A stretch of 64,000 nt of DNA from Brevibacillus choshinensis. Its GTDB lineage: Bacteria > Bacillota > Bacilli > Brevibacillales > Brevibacillaceae. A program made the translations under genes and the position numbers. The stretch is from positions 3,943,001 to 4,007,000 of the forward strand of contig NZ_CP069127.1 of NCBI RefSeq assembly GCF_016811915.1, in the 5' to 3' direction. The notes beneath the pieces are model-generated. The model searched no databases and was not told the DNA's origin. It saw nothing but the letters and a program-made list of their open reading frames with translations. Shown here piece by piece: positions 25,381 through 34,073 of this stretch. Position 1 is the first letter of the stretch. The number at the start of each line of letters is the position of its first letter.

Positions 25381-26418
25381 CTACCTCCCCCCTGTTCGTT
25401 TGTTCTTTTTCAGCAAGTATGCAAAAAACGGAGCTCCCAAAAACGCGGTGACTACGCCAAGCGGTATCTCCGTCGGAACGAGAAGCATTCTCGCAAGCGT
25501 ATCGGCCCAGAGCACATAAATCCCGCCAAAGATCGTCGCCATCGGTATCAGGATACGATAGTCCGGCCCCACCAGCATGCGGACCAAATGAGGAACGACC
25601 AGACCGACGAAGCCGATGATGCCTGAAATGGATACCGCAGCAGCCGTAACCAAAGTCGAGACAACCAGCACGATCAGCTTCGTCCGATCGACATTCACGC
25701 CCAAATGCGCAGCCTGCCTTTCTCCCAGCGCAAACAGGTTGAGCGCACGAGAGTATGCAATCAAAATGACGAAACTGACGATCAGATACGGCAGCAGGAC
25801 ATAGGTAAAGGACCAGCCGCGAAATGACAGGCTACCCATCAGCCAGAACACGATCTCGTTGACCGTCTGATCGGACAGCGAAACCATAAAGGATACCAAT
25901 GAGCCCAAAAAAGCCTGTACGACGACCCCAGACAAGAGCAATGTCTCTGTCTGCAGCTTGCCCTGCGTGTTGGCCAGCCTCATGACAATCCAGAGGCTGA
26001 AAAAGCCAGTGAGAAATGCCAAGACAGGGGTGCTCCATTCACCAAGGAAGGGGATCTGCAGTCCAAACAGAATCAAAAAGGCAGCCCCAACAGCCGAACC
26101 GGAGGCGACTCCCATGGTGTAAGGATCAGCCAAGGAATTGCGCAGGACTCCCTGAAACCCTGCTCCAGCCAAGGACAGACACGCTCCGACCAATACAGCC
26201 AGGACAACCCGGGGAAAACGAACCTTCATCACGATCTGTTCGGCTGATTCCGGCCAACTCCCTGCACCCATGTTTGAAAAACCGGGAATCTGGTGCAGCA
26301 GAATCAGCCACACCTGAGAGAGCGGCAGATTGGCTGCCCCTAGGGAAATGCTGATGATGACAGATGCGAGCAACAGCAGGAAGCCCGCCCCTATCCAAGC
26401 AATCAGTCTTCCCCTCAT
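25381..26418 (-). CDS. btuC: vitamin B12 ABC transporter permease (FecCD family)
   Basis: A 345-residue FecCD permease with KVRFPRVVLAVLVGACLSLAG, QGVLRNSLADPYTMGVASGSAVGA and GIIGFVGLVVPHLVRMLVG. The start lies 1 base after the binding-protein stop, so the two are translationally coupled. The riboswitch and cobU point to cobalamin. Confidence 0.92.
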   Translation of the reverse strand: MRGRLIAWIGAGFLLLLASVIISISLGAANLPLSQVWLILLHQIPGFSNMGAGSWPESAEQIVMKVRFPRVVLAVLVGACLSLAGAGFQGVLRNSLADPYTMGVASGSAVGAAFLILFGLQIPFLGEWSTPVLAFLTGFFSLWIVMRLANTQGKLQTETLLLSGVVVQAFLGSLVSFMVSLSDQTVNEIVFWLMGSLSFRGWSFTYVLLPYLIVSFVILIAYSRALNLFALGERQAAHLGVNVDRTKLIVLVVSTLVTAAAVSISGIIGFVGLVVPHLVRMLVGPDYRILIPMATIFGGIYVLWADTLARMLLVPTEIPLGVVTAFLGAPFFAYLLKKNKRTGGR

Positions 26419-26419
26419 G

Positions 26420-27412
26420 CTATTTCACCAAATCGGGATAAATGGCCTTGGCTACCTCTATCAGTCCTTCTGTGATGCGTGGACCTGGGCGTGACAGCGT
26501 ATTTTGATCCATCCCGAAGATCTGTTGGTCGCGAATCGCCTTCATCTTTTCCCATCCGCTGCGGTTTTTTATGATATCTTCCAGTTGCTTGCCCGTTTTG
26601 TCATCCGTGATGCCTTTGGCGTATAGAATCACATCCGGATCGTCCTTGACGATTTTTTCTTCGCTGATCGGGTTCCACCCTTCGGTATCCGCCGCAATGT
26701 TTGTCGCCCCTGCCATGGTGATCAGCTCATCCATGAATTCCCCTTTTCCGACCGTCCAACCCGGTGAAAATTCGAGGTACACCTTTTTTCTGTCTTCCGG
26801 CTTCACATTTTTCACGGCATCTTTCACCCGTGCAATATCGTTCTTCATTTGAGCAACCAATTTCTCCGCTTGCTCTTGTCGATTCGTAATCGTTCCCATC
26901 ACCAGAATGTTCGCCATAATGTCGTCCACTTTTTTCGGCTGGGTCACATAGACAGGCATGCCTAATGTTTTCAGCTTCTCTGCCACCGGCTTTTCCATGG
27001 AGATGCCGCCGATCACGAGATCAGGGCTCTGCGACAGGATAGCTTCTTCATTCGGCTTCACGACTCCGCCGACCTTCGGCTTTGACTTGGCTGCCTCTGG
27101 ATAATCATCGTAATCGGACACTCCGGCAATCTGCTCATCCAAGCCGAGGGCAAACAGGATCTCGGTCTCGGCCGGGGAAGTGGAGACGATCCGTGAAGGT
27201 GCTTTGGCGATCGTCACCTCTTTTCCAGTTGCGTCTTTGACCGTAAGCGGATAGGTAGTCTGTTTAGCTGCAGTCCCGGCGGCAGTATCCGTGGCTGACT
27301 GTTGCTCGGCCGCAGGTTTCTCAGGCTGTGCTGGCTGACTGTTGCTGCAGCCAATCAGACTCAAGGTTGCCAAAACTGGAAAGGCCAGCTTCCAAAATCG
27401 ATTCACTTTCAT
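26420..27412 (-). CDS. btuF: vitamin B12 (corrinoid)-binding lipoprotein
   Basis: The 330-residue protein has a lipoprotein signal with lipobox LIGC near residue 22, a Gln/Ala/Thr-rich linker and then PSRIVSTSPAETEILFALGLDEQIAGVSDYDDYPEAA, which is typical of BtuF-like proteins, followed by EAILSQSPDLVIGG. It captures corrinoids outside the membrane. The start at 27412 follows a weak AGGAAG site. It is the first structural gene behind the riboswitch. Confidence 0.92.
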   Translation of the reverse strand: MKVNRFWKLAFPVLATLSLIGCSNSQPAQPEKPAAEQQSATDTAAGTAAKQTTYPLTVKDATGKEVTIAKAPSRIVSTSPAETEILFALGLDEQIAGVSDYDDYPEAAKSKPKVGGVVKPNEEAILSQSPDLVIGGISMEKPVAEKLKTLGMPVYVTQPKKVDDIMANILVMGTITNRQEQAEKLVAQMKNDIARVKDAVKNVKPEDRKKVYLEFSPGWTVGKGEFMDELITMAGATNIAADTEGWNPISEEKIVKDDPDVILYAKGITDDKTGKQLEDIIKNRSGWEKMKAIRDQQIFGMDQNTLSRPGPRITEGLIEVAKAIYPDLVK

Positions 27413-27503
27413 TCCCTACTTCTTCCTTTCTTCACTCGTACGCCCATTGATAAGCTCGGCTACGCGAGGCCTTTGGCAGACTGGATAAGAATCCGCCGCA
27501 TGT

Positions 27504-27538
27504 AAAAAACCCTTCGCTCCCACTACAGAAGCGAAGGG
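27504..27538 (-). terminator. riboswitch-linked terminator
   Basis: On the minus strand CCCTTCGCT / AGCGAAGGG with an 11-base loop and six T, between the cobalamin aptamer and btuF: the off-state terminator of the expression platform. Confidence 0.85.
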
Positions 27539-27638
27539 TCGGTTTCAGGTCCCAAATGGCGTACGTACATGCTTTTCCATTTGCACGAGACAATCGTTCC
27601 GGCCGCTCCTTTCCGCGAAGGAACACAGCGCGCAAGCA

Positions 27639-27767
27639 AACAGGCAGGTCTCCTGGCTATCGGGGCATCGAAATCGACATGAACCCGTTTACAGTGGCGG
27701 GACCGCGCCGGACTTGCACCGGCTTCCCTTTTCACCCTGCCCCCAAAAGGGGCGATAGGCACCTGTT
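27639..27767 (-). promoter_or_regulatory. cobalamin riboswitch aptamer
   Basis: On the minus strand the segment holds the conserved core GCCGGTGCAAGTCCGGC, then GGTCCCGCCACTGTAA (B12 box and its partner), and the closing pair AACAGG / CCTGTT at its ends. With the terminator downstream it should shut off btuFCD-cobU when adenosylcobalamin is abundant. Confidence 0.95.
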
Positions 27768-27832
27768 CACAACTACTGTTATGTAATTGTCCACCTGCTC
27801 ATACTCCCCCATCATATTAGCATTCCTTCCTC

Positions 27833-27880
27833 AAAAAAAGAAGAACCAATGCCCCCTTTGCGAGTGCCGGCCCTTCTTTC
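27833..27880 (-). terminator. possible terminator after the MBL hydrolase gene
   Basis: AAAGAAGGGCC ... GGTTCTTCTTTTTTT on the minus strand gives an imperfect stem with a long loop. Confidence 0.35.
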
Positions 27881-27893
27881 CCTGAACATGAAA

Positions 27894-28841
27894 CTAGCGG
27901 CTTTTCTTTTGCAAATAATCGACAATCCCCATCGAACAGACAGACAGGTCCAGCGAGATGACCTCGTATACCTCATGATCTTCCGGGACGTTTCGCAACT
28001 GCAAACTGGCTTTTACCCGATTCAGAAGCCGCTCGGCCAGATCGTCATGCGAGAGTCCTTTTGCCAAGACCTCTTTCCCTTCACGTACAAATACCGGGAG
28101 CCACTCGGTGATTTGGCTGTATACATCCGCTACCTTCTCCGTCGCGCCGAAGTGACCGAAGTAGATGCGGCTTAAGTCCCGCGCTCTGTAACGCTCAATG
28201 GAGCCAAGCATTTCATCCGGATCAAACTGGTTGGGTGAAGTAGATGGCAAGAAGAGATCGATCCCGTCTCTGCGCAGCTGCGGGTAATGCACACCTACCG
28301 TATCTCCTGTAAACATGCCGTTGCTGACTGGATCGTATATGCTGAAATGATGCTTCGCGTGCCCGGGAGAATCCATGAATTCCAGCACGCAATCCGGTCC
28401 GATACGGAGGGTCTCCCCATCCGCTTTGGTAATCAAGCGATTCTGTGGAACGGGCACGATCGGCTCGAACAGGGAATCAAACTGTTCTCCGTAGACCGCT
28501 CGCGCACCATCTATGAGGCGGCTCGGGTCTACAAGATGTCGCGCTCCCTTTGGATGAACCACGATCGCTGCATTCGGACAATCGCGCAAAAACAATCCAG
28601 CGCCACCCGCATGGTCCAAATGAATGTGGGTGACGATGATGTATTTGACTTGCTCCGTCGTGTAGCCCAGCTTCGCTAATCCTTCTCGAATATAGGGAAC
28701 AGACACACTGGGGCCAGTTTCGACCAAAGTCAATTCCCTTTCTTGGATGACATAAGTACCTGTGCGTTCCTTCCAGCCCATGTCATGACCGTCGATCAGA
28801 TGGATGCGGTTCCCCAAGTCGAGTGGTTCTGCCTGCTGCAT
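27894..28841 (-). CDS. metallo-beta-lactamase-fold hydrolase
   Basis: A 315-residue MBL-fold protein with the zinc motif THIHLDHAGG near residue 71, further ligands in DSPGHAKHHF and FTGDTVGV, and a later HFG in IYFGHFGATEKV. It resembles the stand-alone cytosolic hydrolases of the YqjP/YobT kind, but the substrate is unknown. AGGAGG precedes the ATG. It is the only gene between the riboswitch and the kinase-like gene. Confidence 0.88.
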   Translation of the reverse strand: MQQAEPLDLGNRIHLIDGHDMGWKERTGTYVIQERELTLVETGPSVSVPYIREGLAKLGYTTEQVKYIIVTHIHLDHAGGAGLFLRDCPNAAIVVHPKGARHLVDPSRLIDGARAVYGEQFDSLFEPIVPVPQNRLITKADGETLRIGPDCVLEFMDSPGHAKHHFSIYDPVSNGMFTGDTVGVHYPQLRRDGIDLFLPSTSPNQFDPDEMLGSIERYRARDLSRIYFGHFGATEKVADVYSQITEWLPVFVREGKEVLAKGLSHDDLAERLLNRVKASLQLRNVPEDHEVYEVISLDLSVCSMGIVDYLQKKSR

Positions 28842-28949
28842 ACCTAATCTTGCCTCCTTTGGATCGGTGCTTGCTTTGTCCTATTGCTCGAATATTTCCA
28901 CTTTACCACAACACGGCCAGGTTTTGTTTGAATGGCTCTCGAATGGCCC

Positions 28950-29915
28950 TCAGCACTCGTTCAACAGGCTTTTGGCGTACGCTTCCAGCCGTTCGGCAAT
29001 CAAGGCGTCGGTCAATCCCGTGACCCCGAGCGCTGTCCAGCCCGCATAGACTTGCGGCTCTCCAAAGAGAATGTCGGTCAAGGATAATAAATCCCAGTAT
29101 GGATCATAGTGAAAGCTCGGTCCCGCATAGCTTTGATAAGCAGCTAAGAACGAATCGGCTGTCGCAACATCGAATAACTGGGCGAGATTGACCCGGCAAT
29201 GTCCGATATCGATTCCGGCAGGTCCACGGCAGGCATTTACCCAGTCCACCACTCCACTTACGGCGTGACAGTCCCATAGCACGTTATTCGGGTGATAATC
29301 TCTGTGGATAAAACAAGGCTCGAATTCGGGAAACGGCCGTCTGACATATTCGATCACATCTTTCCACACCTTGGGATTCCGTGTCCAATCAGGGGTCGCC
29401 AGCTTCTGCACATCGTTGTAGGAATAGTAGGCCCACGGGAAGTCTGCAGCTGGGGTGGCATGAATCTGCACAAGCGCTTTGGCGAGCCCATTTAACCAAC
29501 CAGCTTCGTCTTGGGGCTGCAAAACGACAGCGCCCTCCAGCTTGGACATCAGCACGGTGGGTACGCCGCATTTTTCTCCATGCGGGTCGCTTGCGAAATA
29601 CTGTGGCACCGGCAGGCCTGTCCCGTCCGCCAAGCGTAGGCTCTCTGCTTCATGCACGGCCAGGTCCGGTTCGGCACGCAGCCATTCCTGATTGTCAAAC
29701 TGGCGGAGAACATAGTCCTTCACGACCCCATCCACTCGAAGGGAGACCGTGTGAATGATCGATGATACTCCGCCGTACAGCCGAGTAATGGAATGCACTT
29801 GTGCCGATGGACTGACAGAATCCGTCACCCATCGGAGGATTCGATCCGGCACTCTATTTTCAGACTGAAACGTCAATTCCTTCTCCCTCATTTCGATGGA
29901 TTCACGTGAATGCAT
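28950..29915 (-). CDS. APH-family phosphotransferase
   Basis: The roughly 321-residue protein has the small-molecule kinase layout: GGVSSIIHTV as the glycine loop, DYVLRQFD with the lysine replaced by Arg (a change from the usual Lys), catalytic loop HRDYHPNNVLW and GVVDWVNACRGPAGIDIGHCR with the metal-binding Asp. The start is not certain: ATG codons at 29915 and 29891 both lack a good ribosome binding site. It is divergent from a pyridoxamine-oxidase-family gene. The substrate is unknown. Confidence 0.8.
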   Translation of the reverse strand: MHSRESIEMREKELTFQSENRVPDRILRWVTDSVSPSAQVHSITRLYGGVSSIIHTVSLRVDGVVKDYVLRQFDNQEWLRAEPDLAVHEAESLRLADGTGLPVPQYFASDPHGEKCGVPTVLMSKLEGAVVLQPQDEAGWLNGLAKALVQIHATPAADFPWAYYSYNDVQKLATPDWTRNPKVWKDVIEYVRRPFPEFEPCFIHRDYHPNNVLWDCHAVSGVVDWVNACRGPAGIDIGHCRVNLAQLFDVATADSFLAAYQSYAGPSFHYDPYWDLLSLTDILFGEPQVYAGWTALGVTGLTDALIAERLEAYAKSLLNEC

Positions 29916-30029
29916 ACATGTACCGGCTGCCACGATGGGGCTCATAGAACAAAGGGATACCCAATGCTTGCGACGAACTCTTCTTTTATAAAAGAATCCA
30001 TACGATTTCGATGGCAGGGAGTGTTTGAG

Positions 30030-30608
30030 TTGGGGAAACTTTTTTCGGAGATTTTGCCTGAACACGCAGCCTTCATTCAGAAACAACGCATATTTTTTGT
30101 AGGATCTGCTCCTCTGGATGCGGATGGGCACGTCAATTTGTCCCCAAAAGGATATGATGTGCTGCGAATCCTGTCCCCCACTGAGGTCGCCTATCTCGAC
30201 TTGACGGGAAGCGGAAATGAAACGAGTGCCCATGTCGATGAGAACGGACGGATTACCCTGATGTTTATGGCTTTTGAAGGGCCGCCCATGATCCTGCGCT
30301 TGTACGGGAGAGGCCGTGTCGTACTCCCTGGCACGGATGAATGGGAGCAGATGGCTGGCCATTTTGAGCTTCTTCCAGGTGCCCGCCAGATTATTGCCGT
30401 GACCTTGCATGCTGTCAAAACCTCATGCGGCTACTCCGTTCCGTTCTATTCCTACACCGGCGAACGGGACACCCTTCAAAAATGGGCAGAAGTAAAAGGG
30501 GACGATGGGCTGCTCGCTTACCATCGCGAGAAAAATGCACAGAGCATGGACGGGGTGCTGACTCCGATTGGACGTCGTCTTGCCGAGCGATCAGACGCTG
30601 CTGACTAA
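30030..30608 (+). CDS. pyridoxamine 5'-phosphate oxidase-family flavoprotein
   Basis: The protein of about 192 residues begins GKLFSEILPEHAAFIQKQRIFFVGSAPLDADGHVNLSPKGYD, the standard start of this family. I therefore prefer the TTG at 30030, which has GGGAG 8 bases upstream; an ATG at 29964 with AAAGGG would add 22 atypical residues. The FMN-binding split-barrel features MFMAFEGPP and CGYSVPFY are present. It probably reduces or oxidises a small molecule with FMN or F420; its role is unknown. Confidence 0.85.
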   Translation: MGKLFSEILPEHAAFIQKQRIFFVGSAPLDADGHVNLSPKGYDVLRILSPTEVAYLDLTGSGNETSAHVDENGRITLMFMAFEGPPMILRLYGRGRVVLPGTDEWEQMAGHFELLPGARQIIAVTLHAVKTSCGYSVPFYSYTGERDTLQKWAEVKGDDGLLAYHREKNAQSMDGVLTPIGRRLAERSDAAD

Positions 30609-30633
30609 CAGCCTATCTGCGATATCAAAACGG

Positions 30634-30660
30634 GCATGCGCTCATCACGCATGCTTTTCT
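30634..30660. terminator. terminator between convergent genes
   Basis: GCATGCG / CGCATGC stem followed by TTTTCTTTT on the plus strand. Confidence 0.7.
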
Positions 30661-31058
30661 TTTATTTTTTCCAGGACCGCTTCCCAATGCATCTTCATTT
30701 CTTCCCGCACTCGCAGATCACTCAGATTCTCTTGGTGAAAGCTGATCGTCGTTTTGCCCGCTGTTTTGCTCAAAAAGCGTATCTGCAAGGTGCTTGGCTT
30801 TTGCCACTCTTTCTTTTTCCACGTCAAACGTATTTGCTGAAACGGCTTCACAATGCGCAACTCACCCGAAATTCCTTCCGCCGATTCAAAACAATGCTTA
30901 GGTTCGATCGAAACAGTGGCGAGCGTTCCCAGCCATAGTCGCAATCCCGACTCTGACATCAGACTGTTCCAGGCATCTTCTGGTGAGAGCGAAAGCGTTC
31001 TTCGCACTCCGATTTGAACTCCCACCGATGCCGTTTGTCCTACTGCTTTCTTCTCCAT
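30645..31058 (-). CDS. SRPBCC (START/AHSA1-like) domain protein
   Basis: This 137-residue protein has the SRPBCC pattern: RTLSLSPEDAWNSLMSESGLRLWLG, a central beta-rich region (GELRIVKPFQQIRLTWKKKEW) and a C-terminal helix HWEAVLEKIKEKHA. AGGGGAG precedes the ATG at 31058. It lies 31 bases after an SDR gene and is probably co-transcribed. Such domains bind hydrophobic ligands; the ligand is unknown. Confidence 0.8.
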   Translation of the reverse strand: MEKKAVGQTASVGVQIGVRRTLSLSPEDAWNSLMSESGLRLWLGTLATVSIEPKHCFESAEGISGELRIVKPFQQIRLTWKKKEWQKPSTLQIRFLSKTAGKTTISFHQENLSDLRVREEMKMHWEAVLEKIKEKHA

Positions 31059-31089
31059 ATTCGCTTACTCCCCTCCTGATTCATGTCAC

Positions 31090-31845
31090 TTACCTGCGCA
31101 AAAATCCTCCCTCTGAATTGATGACTTGTCCCGTGATCCACCCGCCTTCTTCGCTGGCTAAAAAGACTGCCAAGCGCGCTGCATCCTCTGGCTGTCCCAT
31201 GCGACCCAGCAAAAATTGAGGGAAGAGCCGCTCTTCCAGCTCGGGTGACATCCAGCCTGTATCGGTAGGGCCGGGGTTAATCGCATTCACCGTGATTCCC
31301 AGTGGAGCCACCTCGGCAGACAACGACAGGGTAAAAGCCGAAATCGCCCCTTTGCTCGCCACATACGCCAATTCGCCTATCATAGGCCCTTGTCCCTGAC
31401 CAGAAGTGAGGTTGATGATCCTCCCTTTTTTCAGATCGGCCTGACTGAGGCGCCGGGCGAATACCACACTCAGAAGGCAGGTCGCTCTCACATTGACGGC
31501 GTAATGGGCATCCAACATATCCGCATCCAACAGCTCATAGCCGTCGCGCGTCGAATAGGCCGCGTTGTTCACCAGGATGGTCGGCTCGCCGATTTGTTCA
31601 GCAGCTGCGTCTAGCAATTGCACAGGTACTGCCGGGTCGGCCAAGTCAAATGACATCCCTGCACATCGAACCCCATATTCTTCTATTTCCTTTTGAAAAC
31701 CCAAAGCCCAGTCCGGCTCTGCCTGCCAATGGGTGAAAAAAATATTCGCTCCTTCCGCGGCAAATGCACGGGCAATTGCTGCACCAATGCCTTTTTTATG
31801 GCTGACACCGGTGATCACCGCGTTACTCCCTTTGAGCCTCATCAT
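31090..31845 (-). CDS. short-chain dehydrogenase/reductase
   Basis: The 251-residue SDR has a slightly unusual cofactor loop TGVSHKKGIGAAIA, NNAAYST, catalytic Ser in NLTSGQGQG, YVASK as the Tyr-Lys pair and NAINPGPTDTGWM. It is most like 3-oxoacyl-ACP-reductase-type (FabG-like) enzymes using NAD(P)H. GAGGAG precedes the ATG. It forms an apparent two-gene operon with the SRPBCC protein. Confidence 0.9.
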   Translation of the reverse strand: MMRLKGSNAVITGVSHKKGIGAAIARAFAAEGANIFFTHWQAEPDWALGFQKEIEEYGVRCAGMSFDLADPAVPVQLLDAAAEQIGEPTILVNNAAYSTRDGYELLDADMLDAHYAVNVRATCLLSVVFARRLSQADLKKGRIINLTSGQGQGPMIGELAYVASKGAISAFTLSLSAEVAPLGITVNAINPGPTDTGWMSPELEERLFPQFLLGRMGQPEDAARLAVFLASEEGGWITGQVINSEGGFLRR

Positions 31846-31997
31846 AGATTCACTCCTCGGGTGTCCGACTTATTCTCCTAGTCTATTTAGCCTAGCGGTT
31901 GTCCTTTTCCTGTTTTTTCAAATCAAGATTTTCTTGGCAAAAGGGATGTACTACAATGGATAAAAATCGCTTGGAAGACAAATGAGGAGGATGAACC

Positions 31998-33134
31998 GTG
32001 GATCCATTCGTCCATCAATCACAGCAGCTACGCTCACCGAAATCATTAACGGCCGCACAGACTTTCGCCTTGCAGTTTGTCCACACTCAATCCGTGGAGC
32101 TGCAAAAGCGAATGCGTGAACAAGCAGCTTCCATCCTTCAACATGCTGGAGTCGACTTTGCGACGGTGGAGGATTTGCTGGCAAACATCCGACAGCATGC
32201 TCGTGTCACACTCAACTTTCATCCAGACCGAATCCTTCCCGGCGGCATCTCCGTGGTAGAGGGGCTTTTCGCGGCTGGCAGCTATCAAAGCCAATTTGAG
32301 ACCGGCGTCACCAACGGTAGCCGTACCGCCTTTCCCGGTGGAGATCGTGATCGCTGGGAGGAGAAATTATTCGGGGGCGCCTACCAGTCATCGACCGACA
32401 GGGGGAAGGAACGGCCCAAATACGGTGCTCTCAACCTCATGAATTATGCGGATGGCGCGTCCCCGCGATTTGGCTCTTGCTATATTCAGCTGCGACCTGA
32501 ACTGCTGCAGCGTTGCACGTTCACTTTTGGCGACAGCCATACCGGACCGGAGCATTTCGGGACGCTGGATTCTTTCGACGCTATTCTTGCTGCTCTACTG
32601 CACAGCGCCGATACCGGTAAAGAAGCGCTCGGCTCACCGAACATGGATGTACCTGCTGTGGTCCATCAGCTGCTAACTCCACGGACAAAGGATTTTCAAG
32701 AGGCAAATCACCGAGTCGGCCGCGCATTGGACGATTATATCGAAGCCCAAATCCACGGGGATATCGACCTCCGTACAGATGTCGAGGCGTTGTTTGCAGA
32801 TCCATCCTACCGGGACACGGACATGGAGAGTTTGCTCCAGCAGCTGTGTAACCGCTACGGAATCGAGCTCATTTGGCATCCGGGCTTTGCTCTCCCCGTG
32901 CGAGAGGTGCCCGTAGACTTTCGAGGGCCAGCGATGCCGCCTCTCGCAGCGAGAGTGGATCAACAGTACGGTTCATCATCCGGTGTGCTGGATGCCGCCA
33001 CGATCGGCAAAGCGGCCGCCGACTTTTCTCATCATCCGGACAGCTGGAATGACTGGGGCACACCTGAAGAAACGTGGCAGCATCTGAAGCAGATCTGGCA
33101 CGTGCTGGTGCGGTATGGCACGCAAACACGCTGA
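31998..33134 (+). CDS. DUF3626-family protein
   Basis: The 378-residue protein has a His-rich N-terminal segment VTLNFHPDRI and the stretch FETGVTNGSRTAFPGGDRDRWE, which I associate with DUF3626. Later come GSCYIQLRPELLQRCTFTFGDSH and EFRG-like VPVDFRGPAMPPLA. No function is established for the family. It starts at a GTG with AGGAGG 7 bases upstream and is monocistronic, divergent from the SDR operon. Confidence 0.8.
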   Translation: MDPFVHQSQQLRSPKSLTAAQTFALQFVHTQSVELQKRMREQAASILQHAGVDFATVEDLLANIRQHARVTLNFHPDRILPGGISVVEGLFAAGSYQSQFETGVTNGSRTAFPGGDRDRWEEKLFGGAYQSSTDRGKERPKYGALNLMNYADGASPRFGSCYIQLRPELLQRCTFTFGDSHTGPEHFGTLDSFDAILAALLHSADTGKEALGSPNMDVPAVVHQLLTPRTKDFQEANHRVGRALDDYIEAQIHGDIDLRTDVEALFADPSYRDTDMESLLQQLCNRYGIELIWHPGFALPVREVPVDFRGPAMPPLAARVDQQYGSSSGVLDAATIGKAAADFSHHPDSWNDWGTPEETWQHLKQIWHVLVRYGTQTR

Positions 33135-33143
33135 ACTCCCAAA

Positions 33144-33173
33144 AGCTGCCCTCACAGCAAGGGCGGCTTTTTC
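33144..33173 (+). terminator. terminator after the DUF3626 gene
   Basis: AGC-TGCCCT / AGGGCG-GCT stem followed by TTTTTC. Confidence 0.8.
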
Positions 33174-33186
33174 TTTGCCTCCAATC

Positions 33187-33202
33187 CATAAATATATTTA
33201 TG
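33187..33202. promoter_or_regulatory. 16-bp perfect palindrome upstream of the DJ-1/PfpI gene
   Basis: CATAAATATATTTATG is a perfect palindrome about 90 bases before the next gene and is a candidate operator. Confidence 0.5.
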
Positions 33203-33293
33203 AATACATCATGAAAACATAATTTGTTTTATGGGAAAGTCGACCTTAGAATAGCCAGTGTGACAAATCATACATTCACGGGAGGCTAAATAG

Positions 33294-33956
33294 ATGGCGA
33301 AAAAAATCTTGATGATCGTTACGAATCACACTGACATTCACGAAGGAAAGCAGACGGGTATCTGGCTATCCGAATTTGCGGAAGCCTATCTTGGTTTCAC
33401 TGCAGCAGGATATGAAGTAACCGTAGCAAGCCCGCTCGGGGGAAAAGGCCCCATCGATCCGGGAAGCGTGGATGACAATACCCCAAAGGAAACCCTGGAC
33501 GCAGCCGCGTACCTGGAAAGCACGCTCAAGCTGCAGGATTTAAATGCAACTCATTTTAATGCGATATTCTTGCCTGGCGGGCACGGAACCATGTTTGATC
33601 TGCCAGAAAACGCAAAGCTGCAGGAATTGCTGCGGGAATTCTTTGAAGCTGGCAAAATTGTTGCGGCAGTCTGCCACGGGCCTGCCGGACTTGTCGGCGC
33701 GACTCTGTCCAGTGGTCAGCCGCTCGTTGCGGGCAAACGTGTAAATGCCTTTACCGACCGAGAAGAGGCAGAAACCGGACTCGGCTCTTCCCTTCCGTTT
33801 TTGCTGGAAAGGAGATTGCGGGAACTCGGAGCTATTTTTGTCGCAGCACCCAACTGGTCCGAGCATTGCGAAGTGGACGGCAACCTCATCACGGGACAAA
33901 ATCCGCAGTCTACCGTTGCCGTGACGAAAGCCGTCATTGAAAAATTGGGCAGCTAA
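33294..33956 (+). CDS. DJ-1/PfpI superfamily protein (Hsp31/glyoxalase III-like)
   Basis: The 220-residue protein has GGHGTMFDLPEN and the nucleophile elbow VAAVCHGPAGLV with the conserved Cys and His, plus the acidic residue in the N-terminal half (FAEAYLGF). The length and motif match the Hsp31/type-1 glutamine-amidotransferase-like group linked to protein or methylglyoxal repair. GGGAGG precedes the ATG. Confidence 0.88.
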   Translation: MAKKILMIVTNHTDIHEGKQTGIWLSEFAEAYLGFTAAGYEVTVASPLGGKGPIDPGSVDDNTPKETLDAAAYLESTLKLQDLNATHFNAIFLPGGHGTMFDLPENAKLQELLREFFEAGKIVAAVCHGPAGLVGATLSSGQPLVAGKRVNAFTDREEAETGLGSSLPFLLERRLRELGAIFVAAPNWSEHCEVDGNLITGQNPQSTVAVTKAVIEKLGS

Positions 33957-33982
33957 CAGGGAATCATTTAGAAAAGCAGCTT

Positions 33983-34016
33983 CCGAGGCCATTTTGAATG
34001 GAATGGCCTCGGTTTT
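33983..34016 (+). terminator. terminator after the DJ-1/PfpI gene
   Basis: CCGAGGCCATT / AATGGCCTCGG with an eight-base loop and TTTT. Confidence 0.85.
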
Positions 34017-34073
34017 CATTCCAGCTTACCTGGCCACCCCTGCCCCGGCACCCATATCCTAGGAGGTATTGTC

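Noticed and set aside
29916..30410. N-terminal extension of the minus-strand kinase reading frame
   Set aside because: It lies antisense to the well-supported oxidase-family gene; the kinase fold starts after 29915.
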